Below, one piece after another: positions 55,923 through 64,000 of a stretch of DNA of 64,000 nucleotides. Origin of the DNA: a virus; IMG/VR virus record IMGVR_UViG_3300025073_000028, positions 1 through 64,000 of that record; one strand, written 5' to 3'. Within the stretch, counting starts at the first letter, position 1. The number at the start of each line of letters is the position of its first letter. The translations under genes were made by a program, and so were the position numbers. Under the pieces are notes generated by a model that saw only the letters and a list, made by a program, of their open reading frames with translations, was not told the DNA's origin and ran no database searches.

Positions 55923-56312
55923 ATGGAACAAAATAAACATATAATGTTTTATAAAGAACCAAAATTGTTATATCTAGAAAAAGAATACAAAAGAGCAACT
56001 TGGCAAAAAGATCCTCAAACTGGATTAATATGGAGTCCTGTCTCTAAAGAAAAAATGACTTGGTATGAAGCTCAAAATTGGGTTGAAGCGCAAGGAGGAA
56101 GATTACCTACCCGATTGGAATTATTTACTTTATTCGAAACTGGACCTAAAAGAATTACTAATATAATGAAAAAAGAGAGTTTTTGGTCTTCAATTCCATA
56201 CTATTATAATGATGATTTGGTGTGGACCGTAACTATTATTCGTAATTATCCTATGCATCCTGAAGATAAAAATCGTCTTAATCTTGTACGCTGTATAAAA
56301 GATATGTCTTAA
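55923..56312 (+). CDS. DUF1566/Lcl-fold protein, last copy
   Basis: 129 residues. ATWQKDPQTGLIWSPVSKEK, AQNWVEAQGGRLPTRLELF, SFWSSIPYYYNDDLVWTVTI, ending LVRCIKDMS. AT-rich and without the 3' tail. Starts directly after the ligase stop. Confidence 0.7.
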   Translation: MEQNKHIMFYKEPKLLYLEKEYKRATWQKDPQTGLIWSPVSKEKMTWYEAQNWVEAQGGRLPTRLELFTLFETGPKRITNIMKKESFWSSIPYYYNDDLVWTVTIIRNYPMHPEDKNRLNLVRCIKDMS

Positions 56313-56441
56313 AATCAAAATTCTATAAGAAGAATATTTTCAGATATAAATTTTAAGAGATAATATCCTTGTTTTCTTTGACAAAAATTTTTTGGATATA
56401 ACAAAACGTTTTTGTGGGTTTGAAATTGATACGGAGTTGCC

Positions 56442-57008
56442 ATGCTTGAATCTTTAGTTAACTATCATCCTTCTAGTAAAGACCATGTAACTCTATTAAC
56501 ATATTTAGAAGAGAGTGAAGGAACAGCAGAAAAAACTGAAGCTTTAATTCTATGGGCATTATTTAACGCATCAATTCCTGAAATTAGAATTCTCAATATG
56601 ACTCTTCAACGAAATTTTTTTTATATTGAAGGAATGGATTCTCCTAAGTCAATTCTTCCTTCTTGTTCGCTTAATTGGTTACAACTAGCTTGTAATTTAT
56701 ATCAAGTGACAAAAACTTCTCTATCATATACTGTTGCTTACAATGAATTTGATTGTATTTATCCTATAGAATTTGGAGAATGTGATGTTGCAGACTTAAC
56801 TGACATCTTTTTAGAAGTTTGGGAACATGAAGCATTTAACAAAACCGAAAATAATTTTTTTATTGATCCTATTGAATTAGGGATCTCTTCTCAAGATCCA
56901 GGTCTTTATATTGTTGTGTGCGAATATGATCCGGAAATTAACAAAATGCGTTTGGTAAAAAAGGGATCATTAACAGCCGATACAGTGACAGAAATTCAAA
57001 TCGACTAA
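56442..57008 (+). CDS. Hypothetical protein
   Basis: 188 residues, acidic, alpha/beta; Cys scattered. The upstream 130 bases contain TTGACAAAAATTTTTTGG..TATAACA, a weak promoter. ACGGAG precedes the start. Not recognised. Confidence 0.6.
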   Translation: MLESLVNYHPSSKDHVTLLTYLEESEGTAEKTEALILWALFNASIPEIRILNMTLQRNFFYIEGMDSPKSILPSCSLNWLQLACNLYQVTKTSLSYTVAYNEFDCIYPIEFGECDVADLTDIFLEVWEHEAFNKTENNFFIDPIELGISSQDPGLYIVVCEYDPEINKMRLVKKGSLTADTVTEIQID

Positions 57009-57059
57009 GCTATCAGTACATTATGTACTATAGATAAACACAAAACAAGGAGACACACA

Positions 57060-57590
57060 ATGGACAAGCACATCGCAACACTCAAGAACTTTACGTTGGA
57101 TCCTACTTGGAATGCTCCAGTTGATTTTGCTAAACCTCGTCATAACATCTGTCACTTTGACATTCAACTTCATGTAGATGAATCGCTTATCACTTTAAAT
57201 GATGCGCGACTCGTATCTTATGTCAAAAAGGATGAAAACGACGTAGTTCAAACTAGTTATTTTATTAATTCTACACCACGTTTTACTCAAGATCAGAACG
57301 GGAGGTCTCAAACCAGTCGTACTTTAGGCGACGGATCAACTGTCACGACCAAAGGAAATTGGGAACCCACTTGGGTTATCAATGACCCATATTTGCTTAA
57401 TGCAATTCTATCGGTCGCTACGGCTAAGTATCGCACACTCGCAAGCTTTGCTGCAGATTGTCCAATTGACTCACTCCCATTACTCAAAGAGATTAAGGTT
57501 CTTGCTCCGGAAAGACCGCAACACAATGCGGGCAAAATGGAGCTGAATCTGATTGAAGGGGCTACGACCCCAGAAGAACTGTTCACATGA
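57060..57590 (+). CDS. Hypothetical protein
   Basis: 176 residues; beta-rich N-terminal half (ICHFDIQLHVDESLITLNDA) and a helical centre (LLNAILSVATAKYRTLASF). More balanced base composition than its neighbours and AAGGAG upstream suggest good expression. Not recognised. Confidence 0.65.
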   Translation: MDKHIATLKNFTLDPTWNAPVDFAKPRHNICHFDIQLHVDESLITLNDARLVSYVKKDENDVVQTSYFINSTPRFTQDQNGRSQTSRTLGDGSTVTTKGNWEPTWVINDPYLLNAILSVATAKYRTLASFAADCPIDSLPLLKEIKVLAPERPQHNAGKMELNLIEGATTPEELFT

Positions 57591-57600
57591 TAGGAGGACT

Positions 57601-57888
57601 ATGACGAAGAAGAAGGAAAGCAATTCATTGTTTCAAAGTCGTGGGCGTATGATTACTTCTCGTTTGAAAAATAACGAAGCGCGAGGTCATACTACAGCTC
57701 TCCGTGAGGGTCCTTGTTGTGGATGGCCCATTTATTTATGCTCTGACCAATTACTGAAAAATAGCTACCTGAAGAACCCTACTTATAAAAAGGGGGTTAT
57801 GAAGGAGCTATCTATTCGTGCTCGACTGGTGAGCAGAACACTAGGTAAAGAGATCTCGACAGTAAAATATATCCAGGGGATCAAGTGA
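57601..57888 (+). CDS. Small basic protein
   Basis: 95 residues, Lys/Arg-rich (MTKKKESNSLFQSRGRMITS), with EGPCCGWPIYLC in the middle. AGGAGG upstream. Overlaps the next gene by 4 bases. Nucleic-acid binding possible by charge. Confidence 0.6.
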   Translation: MTKKKESNSLFQSRGRMITSRLKNNEARGHTTALREGPCCGWPIYLCSDQLLKNSYLKNPTYKKGVMKELSIRARLVSRTLGKEISTVKYIQGIK

Positions 57889-58073
57889 AAATCTACAACT
57901 TTGTTTGTCAAAATTCAGATTGCCCTACCAAGGGACAACAATTTGAAATTTTAACAAATGAGACATTACAATTTGGGGATCTCACCACATGCCCCCATTG
58001 TAATCAAAAAACTGCTATGAAAGATGTTAACGGCTACGCAAAACATGGTAGCTGGACAACAAATCCTATTTAA
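57885..58073 (+). CDS. Small zinc-ribbon protein
   Basis: 62 residues: FVCQNSDCPTKGQQFEI and DLTTCPHCNQKTAMKD, a two-knuckle zinc ribbon of the kind found in many phage and regulatory proteins. GGGGATC upstream. Confidence 0.7.
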   Translation: MKIYNFVCQNSDCPTKGQQFEILTNETLQFGDLTTCPHCNQKTAMKDVNGYAKHGSWTTNPI

Positions 58074-58080
58074 GGAGAAG

Positions 58081-58103
58081 GGAGGGGATGGTGAGTCCCC
58101 TCC
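58081..58103 (+). repeat. Perfect 7-bp hairpin between genes
   Basis: GGAGGGG pairs with CCCCTCC. It resembles the stem of the capsid-gene terminator but has no T-run after it, so attenuation is uncertain. Confidence 0.4.
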
Positions 58104-58113
58104 CCACTTACCT

Positions 58114-58368
58114 ATGAAAAATCCCGAACAACCAATATTTTTAGGACTTTATCATAAGTCTATTCCACTTTTTGAGGAATTACTTCCACAAAATGAAGGA
58201 TTAATTACAAATATTATTCAATCGTATAAAAAAAGAGTTGAAGATTTAGTAATCTTCGTTGATAATATAGAAATATCGTTCGATGTTTTGAATATAAAAC
58301 ACCTTTTATGTGAGAAAAAAAATGAAAGTTGGGAACAAAGCCAGACTAAAGACTCTTCCTCCTGGTAA
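58114..58368 (+). CDS. Hypothetical protein
   Basis: 84 residues: MKNPEQPIFLGLYHKSIPLF ... helical C-terminus. Poor ribosome binding site and a 47-base overlap with the next gene; moderate support. Confidence 0.45.
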   Translation: MKNPEQPIFLGLYHKSIPLFEELLPQNEGLITNIIQSYKKRVEDLVIFVDNIEISFDVLNIKHLLCEKKNESWEQSQTKDSSSW

Positions 58369-58639
58369 TGACGAAGTAGAAATTACAGCTAAAACTGGAG
58401 ATATTTATGTGGTCAGCCATAGTTACTATGGGCTAATTACTGTTGATGGAAATAAGTTAGAAGAACTTTCTCCGCAAAAAGTTCAGAAATCTTCAACAGT
58501 TGATCAACTCGACGACGAAACTAAACAATTACTAAAAGATTTTCTAGGTGAGGATGACGAGGAAGAAACTTTACCAGAAGAAAAAGAAGAATACGATGAA
58601 GATAATGAAGAGGATGATGAAATTGATTTAGATTTTTAA
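58322..58639 (+). CDS. Small protein with acidic tail
   Basis: 105 residues. Residues 1-60 look like a small beta barrel (KVGNKARLKTLPPGNDEVEI, GDIYVVSHSYYGLITVDGNK), distantly like the FKIGD family. The last 40 residues are nearly all Asp/Glu. DNA-mimic or chaperone-binding tails look like this; role unknown. Confidence 0.55.
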   Translation: MKVGNKARLKTLPPGNDEVEITAKTGDIYVVSHSYYGLITVDGNKLEELSPQKVQKSSTVDQLDDETKQLLKDFLGEDDEEETLPEEKEEYDEDNEEDDEIDLDF

Positions 58640-58655
58640 TTTTTTTAGGAGAGAC

Positions 58656-59426
58656 ATGATTAACACACATGCTAAACAAGTTAATTATAAAAAGAGCATA
58701 ATTAAAGAACTAAAAAAAACCGGAGAAAAAGGTATTGTACCTGATGACATACGTGTCCATATTACTATCAATGACAAAACCATTAAAGTCTATGGTGAAA
58801 TTTGCCAAGAATTAGCGGAACAAATTGAAGAAGATTTATCTATGTTAACTCCTCAGGAACCTCCATTATTATTAATAGATAGTCCAGGAGGAGATGTAGA
58901 TGCTATGTATCGAATAATAGATTCCATCCTTCTTTCCTCTCAAAATGCAACAGCAGTAATACAGGGAGAAGCCGCTAGTGCAGCAGGTATTATTGCTCTA
59001 TCAATGCCCCATCGACTAATTTACCCTTCAGCTCATATCATGTTACATGATATCTTCTTATATGCCGCAGAAACATATTCAAATTTACAAAATCATTTAC
59101 ATTTAGTAAATTATCAGCGTCAAAAATTTCTTACACTTATTTCCGAAAGAGTAAACCATCCTGTTTTTGATGTTGAAGAATGGTTAAGAACAGATCAATG
59201 GTTCACGGCAGAAGATGCATTAAGCCAAGGCTTAGCTGAAGCTATAGTAGAAGAAGTAACATATACTAATAAGCCTAAGGTAAAAAAACGTCAGATCAAT
59301 CTTTATGCAGAAGAAAGCTACGAAGAAGATAATTGCGAGTGCGACAAAGGAGGCTCACATGAATCTTGTAAAACTTCTGGATTACTATGCTCAAATTTAT
59401 CCCCATATATTTCGATATCTCATTAA
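58656..59426 (+). CDS. ClpP-like serine protease
   Basis: 256 residues. LLLIDSPGGDVDAMYRIIDS and GEAASAAGIIALSM (catalytic Ser near 110) and HIMLHDIFLYAAE (His near 132) match the ClpP/crotonase-type fold. ClpP-like proteins in phages often act as head proteases, but this one lies far from the head genes and beside the polymerase-like gene. Its last 68 bases overlap the next gene. Confidence 0.8.
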   Translation: MINTHAKQVNYKKSIIKELKKTGEKGIVPDDIRVHITINDKTIKVYGEICQELAEQIEEDLSMLTPQEPPLLLIDSPGGDVDAMYRIIDSILLSSQNATAVIQGEAASAAGIIALSMPHRLIYPSAHIMLHDIFLYAAETYSNLQNHLHLVNYQRQKFLTLISERVNHPVFDVEEWLRTDQWFTAEDALSQGLAEAIVEEVTYTNKPKVKKRQINLYAEESYEEDNCECDKGGSHESCKTSGLLCSNLSPYISISH

Positions 59427-62328
59427 TGATAAAAAAGTAGAATTATTATTCACTTCCCCGAACGGAGTTTATTCTCTTACTCTCCCCATGAATATTGACG
59501 GACAATTTGTCTGTAATCGAGTCATGCCTATGATTATGTTTACAGACAATACTAAAGCCTGGTATAGTGCCCAGGATATATTCTGTCAAATCTTAGATCA
59601 AAGACTCGAACAAATTTTACAACAAAAAGTACCTTTTATTAATTTATTAAAAGACGATATTCAACGTTTTGTTGAAATAGGCGCTTCGAGTATCCCTATT
59701 TCTGACAACAGTAAATTAAAATTTGAGAACAGAGTTAAGTTCATTCACCCTAGCAATCCTACGACAGGTGAAAAATGGCAATGTTTAGGTGATGCCTTTC
59801 GCACAGAATGGCAATCACTTAATGTTGTCCTCATGAAACAAATCCTAACTGAACTACCAGTACTATGTGGTAGTGAAAGTGGACCCACTCGTGGTCTTTT
59901 TACTCTTTATTTAAATAAGAAAAATTATAAAGCTATTGGTTATGACTTTGAGGGAAGTCAAGTAAAGACTATTTTTAATACTGATAAAAACGCTTCTCAA
60001 CTCCTGTCAAGGCATAAATCGTGTGTAGCTAATGACCACATAGAGTTCATCAAACAGTCAAAACCGGTTTTATCATGGGAAGATAATCCTGATGAAACTA
60101 CACACACTAAAAATTGTTTAATAGTATTTGACGAAATCAATACTACTACTTACGATTTATTAGGCGGAGAAATTGAAGCTGCTCGTTCATTTACTCAAAA
60201 CATAGTCAAACCAATTCGTTCTCAAGACTTAGAATTATCCGATGGGATAGAATTACCATTAATTGTAGGTCAAAAAGTACATAGCTCTACTGTTATCGCT
60301 CAAGATAAAGATGGTAAAGATATTCATATCCCTCAAGGATTGTTATCTGCAACAGTATTAGAGGTACATCCTAATTTAACCTATCGTAATAGTTACCATG
60401 TTATATGGGAAAGTCGTGCCCGTTTAAATTCTACGCGCATAGTTTCAGATACAGGTATCAAGGGCATGACTAAACCTGTTATAGATTTAGGTTATATCAT
60501 TTATCAAAACAAAACATATCCTATTGATCTAAGAATGGGACATAATAGTATCAAAGCCAAATATAATACCATTGCCTTGGCAAAATTAGGGCTAGACGCA
60601 ATGGTTAAAGGCAGTTCGTATAACATTAACAATATGTCCGAAGAACAAATTAACGATATTCAATCTAAGATTGAAAAAGTTACTTGGGTTAGAAAAATTA
60701 ATAATAAATGGGTAACTAAAACAGTATGGGCTGGAGTATTACCCATCCAAATTACAGAATTAGCTTCGGAATATTGTCGTGTAAAAGATGATCATAAGGT
60801 TCTACCAGAAGTTATTAAATATTTACATCATTATGGATACGATGAATTAGCTCTTCATCTCATGGAGAAAGAAGATAATAAAATTAAGAAAGATTGCGTT
60901 GTTGAATCTATTAAAATTCTTCAACAATATAATAAAGACATTCCTGTTTTCAATCATGAAGATTTACTCCAATGGATGGAAGGAATTAAATTCCCGATTA
61001 TTACTTTTGGAGATAAAGTTCCGAATGAAGGACTTTTAAATTTTGATAACAACGGTTTTATTTATAAACACAATGGATTGACAATCAGATTTCCCAGCGC
61101 ATATATGCTCAGGCTATTATCTGATGAAATTTATAGCGGAGAAGTTCGCTACACAACTATTTTTAGTAGAGCAAATAGATTACTCTTATCCCTAAGAGGG
61201 AAAAAGACTAACAATCAATTTATAACCAATAAAAAACAAATAGAAAATGCTCATGAAGCATATTTAGATGCTATCAAATCCGAATTGATAGGGAAGAATA
61301 AACTTATAAGTGCTAACTGTACAACTAGAATATTCGGACTATCAGCAAAACAACTTTACGATTGGAGAGTTCCTCGCACACATGTTGTTATTTTTCATCC
61401 TACTTTTAATAAACTTGTAATAGAAAATGGGCTAACCTATCATTGTGGAACAAGAAATCCAGTTATATGGCCTGGACAAATATTTATTCAAAAGATTATG
61501 ACAGCCGATGATTTTGAGTATTACTTAAATGAAATAGGCTGGAATATAAACGATGTTATTGACAAACAAGCTTGCGCATCTATTATATTACGTAATCCAT
61601 TGGATTGTCTTAATGACCAAAGCGATTGCGACGGAGATATATTCCCAATATTAGCTCCTAGTAGTATTGAGGGACAAAATTTATTAGAAAAGATATACGT
61701 TACAGATCCCGATAAAAACCTAAGACCATATGAGATAGACTGGATTAAACAATATACAAAAAAAGAACTAAGTAATTCAGCTCTTGATTTCCAACCTTTT
61801 AGATGGTACTATATTGATTATGATAAGTATAAACAAATATTTGCAGACAGCGCCATTGCTAAAACCCTTATGGGATTTGGAACATTACAATTATGGGAAT
61901 GGTATGGCTTATGCGAATGGACCTATGGCAAAAATTACATCGATAAAGAATTAATGCATGAATTAATTTTCATATATGCAAGATTAGTTCAAGATTGTTT
62001 AGTCCGAGGTATCAAACATGTTGAGGGCGGGAGTAAATTCTTTACGCCTTTCATACTGAAAAATATTCTTAAAAAAGAAAATATTGAGTACGTCATTAAT
62101 ACATTACAAAAGTTTAATTTATCAGAAGAAAAAATAAAAACATTTTTAAAGATCACAAAACTCCATGAAACCGAAATTGGAGAGTTAGTAAGCAATATTG
62201 TTGGAATGACCAACGGATACAAATTCAATCTTGAAGCGTTACAACATCAGGATGTTCATTTGTTTTTCCAAAATCAAATGCTTTCTTATATTAAAGATGA
62301 AATGGATATTATTAACCAGGAGGCTTAA
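59359..62328 (+). CDS. RNA polymerase beta'-like protein with DxDGD motif
   Basis: 989 residues; ATG with AAAGGAGG inside the end of the ClpP gene. Near residue 755, LDCLNDQSDCDGDIFPILAP matches the metal-binding loop of two-barrel RNA polymerases (NADFDGD in bacteria). Before it, a RVPRTHVVIFHPTFNKLVIE strand set and CGTRNPVIWPGQ resemble the beta' segment that contains R-x-P. This is also the motif style of YonO-like and other phage-type two-barrel polymerases. No clear beta subunit domain was seen in the first 500 residues, so the other barrel may be divergent or in another gene. Confidence 0.6.
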   Translation: MNLVKLLDYYAQIYPHIFRYLINDKKVELLFTSPNGVYSLTLPMNIDGQFVCNRVMPMIMFTDNTKAWYSAQDIFCQILDQRLEQILQQKVPFINLLKDDIQRFVEIGASSIPISDNSKLKFENRVKFIHPSNPTTGEKWQCLGDAFRTEWQSLNVVLMKQILTELPVLCGSESGPTRGLFTLYLNKKNYKAIGYDFEGSQVKTIFNTDKNASQLLSRHKSCVANDHIEFIKQSKPVLSWEDNPDETTHTKNCLIVFDEINTTTYDLLGGEIEAARSFTQNIVKPIRSQDLELSDGIELPLIVGQKVHSSTVIAQDKDGKDIHIPQGLLSATVLEVHPNLTYRNSYHVIWESRARLNSTRIVSDTGIKGMTKPVIDLGYIIYQNKTYPIDLRMGHNSIKAKYNTIALAKLGLDAMVKGSSYNINNMSEEQINDIQSKIEKVTWVRKINNKWVTKTVWAGVLPIQITELASEYCRVKDDHKVLPEVIKYLHHYGYDELALHLMEKEDNKIKKDCVVESIKILQQYNKDIPVFNHEDLLQWMEGIKFPIITFGDKVPNEGLLNFDNNGFIYKHNGLTIRFPSAYMLRLLSDEIYSGEVRYTTIFSRANRLLLSLRGKKTNNQFITNKKQIENAHEAYLDAIKSELIGKNKLISANCTTRIFGLSAKQLYDWRVPRTHVVIFHPTFNKLVIENGLTYHCGTRNPVIWPGQIFIQKIMTADDFEYYLNEIGWNINDVIDKQACASIILRNPLDCLNDQSDCDGDIFPILAPSSIEGQNLLEKIYVTDPDKNLRPYEIDWIKQYTKKELSNSALDFQPFRWYYIDYDKYKQIFADSAIAKTLMGFGTLQLWEWYGLCEWTYGKNYIDKELMHELIFIYARLVQDCLVRGIKHVEGGSKFFTPFILKNILKKENIEYVINTLQKFNLSEEKIKTFLKITKLHETEIGELVSNIVGMTNGYKFNLEALQHQDVHLFFQNQMLSYIKDEMDIINQEA

Positions 62329-62609
62329 TGCAGTTTAATGTAAAGTTTAGATGTAAACATAAAGAAGGGTCTAATTCAGAAGCTAGATGTGGACAAGAAA
62401 TCTCTGCCACTTTTGATTACATGGCAGATATTCAATGTGAAGCTTGTAAGAATAAGTGGCGACTAATTCATATCATCAAAACCGTTGATAGCACACCTAC
62501 TCATTATGCTATGGTACGTGATTTAACAGGCAATGTAGCAACATTTGAAATGGTATGTAAAGTGACAGAAGCCCCTGTTCCAGAAACGAAAAAGAAGAGG
62601 GATAAATGA
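62328..62609 (+). CDS. Small zinc-finger protein
   Basis: 93 residues. FRCKHKEG ... ARCGQEIS ... IQCEACKNKWR gives four Cys in a ribbon. Basic tail ETKKKRDK. One-base overlap with the polymerase-like gene suggests a partner of it. Confidence 0.65.
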   Translation: MQFNVKFRCKHKEGSNSEARCGQEISATFDYMADIQCEACKNKWRLIHIIKTVDSTPTHYAMVRDLTGNVATFEMVCKVTEAPVPETKKKRDK

Positions 62610-62938
62610 AAATCATTTGGAATGCAAAAGAAAAGGATCTTAAGAAAACATATTTTACTCCTGGTGGATTAAAATATCCATATCTCCATAATGAAGTTGG
62701 AGAAATTACATCTGTAAGATTACAAATGGTATTTGAACATCAAGATACTATATATTGTTTGGTATTAGATGGAACAACAAATATTCCTTATTTAAATAAA
62801 TACCCAATGAAGGTCTCTGAAGCTCGTTTTGCTTGGAATATTATAGATTTAATTTATCCAGACAAGCTGGAAGAAGTATCAGAAGAAGAATATATAGAGT
62901 TACAAAAAGCCATTGCAGAATTAGGATTAATAATCTAA
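62606..62938 (+). CDS. Hypothetical protein
   Basis: 110 residues; a beta-rich centre (ITSVRLQMVFEHQDTIYCLV) followed by an acidic helix. Overlaps the previous stop by 4 bases. Not recognised. Confidence 0.6.
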   Translation: MKIIWNAKEKDLKKTYFTPGGLKYPYLHNEVGEITSVRLQMVFEHQDTIYCLVLDGTTNIPYLNKYPMKVSEARFAWNIIDLIYPDKLEEVSEEEYIELQKAIAELGLII

Positions 62939-62946
62939 GAGGTTAT

Positions 62947-63288
62947 ATGAAAGAAATAAAAGAACTTAGTATTTATGAACGCTTATATATTACTTCTTTA
63001 GTCAGAGGACTAAAAGGTAGTACAGAAGATTTAGAATCTGGATTAAAAATTTTAAAAAAGATTACAATAAGCGAAGAAGAAGCAAAAGAGATAGAACTTG
63101 AAAGTTCTAATAATCATTTTCAATGGGATAAAGATAAATCTAAATCTTTAGATGTTAAACTTGAAGACAAAGATTATCAATATCTTCTAACAGTCTTCAC
63201 AAAAAAAGATCAAGATGCGTCTTGGGAAATGAATGAATTACTTTTAGATATGATCAAGAAGGTACGAGAAGCAAAAACATGCGATTAA
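62947..63288 (+). CDS. Hypothetical helical protein
   Basis: 113 residues, charged and helical (ERLYITSLVRGLKGSTEDLE). AGAGG upstream. Overlaps the following membrane-protein gene by 10 bases. Confidence 0.6.
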   Translation: MKEIKELSIYERLYITSLVRGLKGSTEDLESGLKILKKITISEEEAKEIELESSNNHFQWDKDKSKSLDVKLEDKDYQYLLTVFTKKDQDASWEMNELLLDMIKKVREAKTCD

Positions 63289-63626
63289 TACTTATTTCAT
63301 TATTTCTTTTTTGCAATTTAAGTTTTGCAGAGGAACCAGTTTATTTACAAAAAGGAGAAGATAGTCCTTATAATGGGTATTTATTATCAAGAGAAAAAGT
63401 ATTACAAATTCTCGAAACAAAAGATTTAAAAGATTTACTTATTCTTGAATATACTCAAACTATTAAACAAAACGAAAATTTGAAATATAATCTTATATTG
63501 TTAAAGAAACAATTAATTAGTAGTAAATCTCCGGCAATAAACGAAACCAAATGGTATGTAGTTTCATTTTTGAGTGGAGTTCTTTTTACATATTCAATCT
63601 TTTTTTTAGTTTTACAATCAGGTTAA
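63279..63626 (+). CDS. Exported protein with C-terminal membrane span
   Basis: 115 residues: signal peptide MRLILISLFLFCNLSFA, then EEPVYLQKGEDSPYNGYLLS (a pattern common in small phage envelope proteins), a coiled-coil region and a C-terminal span (VVSFLSGVLFTYSIFFLVL). Possibly a lysis-stage or envelope protein; not assigned to a spanin family. Confidence 0.65.
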   Translation: MRLILISLFLFCNLSFAEEPVYLQKGEDSPYNGYLLSREKVLQILETKDLKDLLILEYTQTIKQNENLKYNLILLKKQLISSKSPAINETKWYVVSFLSGVLFTYSIFFLVLQSG

Positions 63627-63629
63627 AAA

Positions 63630-63893
63630 ATGTTAAATAACATAAAAAAAAAGATATTAGAACTTTATCCTAGCTTAGAAGATAAAGACTTAACAATTTC
63701 AGAAGTTAATGAAACATATATCATTCTTATTAATAACGAAAAACTAAAACAATTATTACCAACACTAAAAGAAAATTTTACTTTAACTACTCCAGAAATA
63801 ATTAGAACACCAAATTTAAATGTAAGCACAATCACCATCGATAAAAATGAAATAACTTTTACTATAGATCATAGTATATTGAAGTTTGGTTAA
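63630..63893 (+). CDS. Hypothetical protein
   Basis: 87 residues, alpha then beta (STITIDKNEITFTIDHSI). Starts three bases after the previous stop; weak ribosome binding site. Not recognised. Confidence 0.5.
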   Translation: MLNNIKKKILELYPSLEDKDLTISEVNETYIILINNEKLKQLLPTLKENFTLTTPEIIRTPNLNVSTITIDKNEITFTIDHSILKFG

Positions 63894-63908
63894 CCAAAAG
63901 GAGGATTT

Positions 63909-64000
63909 ATGGTTAGTGCACGTTACAATGGTCAAACGTATGAACTCGCTTCCACTGCTACCCTTGAAGATGCAAGGGCAATTATTGTTGCGGTAAACGG
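63909..64000 (+). CDS. Partial protein at the right edge
   Basis: ATG with AAGGAGG upstream; about 30 codons (MVSARYNGQTYELASTATLE ...) continue past the window. Beta-hairpin then helix; too short to identify. Confidence 0.6.
   Translation, partial: MVSARYNGQTYELASTATLEDARAIIVAVN

Noticed and set aside
37609-56312. Template repeat or reverse transcriptase within the window
   Set aside because: No ORF shows YxDD-type reverse transcriptase motifs and no non-coding AAC-rich copy of the variable end was found, so these must lie outside the window if they exist.
1-64000. CRISPR array, insertion sequence, integrase or attachment site
   Set aside because: No regularly spaced repeats, transposase motifs or tRNA-associated direct repeats of the attachment type were seen.

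Overview
The window looks like part of a large-genome tailed phage (Caudoviricetes). A head and packaging block (major capsid protein, maturation protease, portal, terminase) lies on one strand. The other strand carries a 9.8-kb ORF, a tRNA-rich accessory region full of very small genes, and a replication/transcription-like block. Most genes have strong AGGAG-type ribosome binding sites and ATGA overlaps, so the host initiates by Shine-Dalgarno. The DNA is AT-rich by eye except for three GC-rich classes: the 5' half of the giant ORF, two genes at 42.9-43.5 kb, and the 3' ends of several lectin-fold genes. The host cannot be named from the sequence.

Region 1 (1-18969, minus strand) is one compact transcription unit read leftward from a good sigma-70-like promoter at 19001-19029. 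It runs through small unknown genes, a deoxyribosyltransferase-like protein, a HTH protein, a PD-(D/E)XK nuclease, glycine-zipper proteins, TerL, connector-like proteins, a portal with a MuF-like tail, a protease-scaffold and the major capsid protein. An intrinsic terminator follows the capsid gene.

Region 2 (19001-29437, plus strand) holds a highly folded leader RNA and one ORF of about 3260 codons. The protein is a chain of unrelated modules: HU-like arms plus a HEIGH zincin, DUF1653, a GNAT-like domain, a complete CCA-adding enzyme with HD domain, a PcfJ-like domain and a second zincin (HEVGH). Eight copies of the tetrapeptide S-E-G-H sit at the module boundaries, which suggests a phage polyprotein cut at S-E|G-H.

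Region 3 (29438-58100, plus strand) is accessory DNA. It has about ten tRNA or tRNA-like genes, more than ten membrane micropeptides of 20-50 residues, structured RNAs, two SLOG proteins, a phosphatase, a polynucleotide-kinase-like enzyme, a deaminase, a MazG-like protein, an RNA ligase and 13 copies of a DUF1566/Lcl fold. Five of those copies end in GC-rich segments that differ almost only in the first two bases of NNC/NNT codons, followed by a conserved 3' tail. This is the signature of diversity-generating retroelement targets, although no reverse transcriptase or template repeat lies in the window. At 38019-38300 there is an RNA that matches the 23S rRNA GTPase-associated centre (the L11/thiostrepton site). 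It has compensatory changes in its helices and a 210-nt insert in the hairpin-44 position.

Region 4 (58114-64000, plus strand) encodes a ClpP-like protease, a 989-residue protein with an RNA-polymerase beta'-like DxDGD motif, and small zinc-binding and membrane proteins.

Themes that tie the regions together: tRNA and rRNA biology (tRNAs without encoded CCA, a CCA-adding enzyme, RNA ligase, end-healing kinase, an rRNA mimic, an L7/L12-CTD-like segment), proteolysis of a modular polyprotein, and diversification of a family of surface-type folds.
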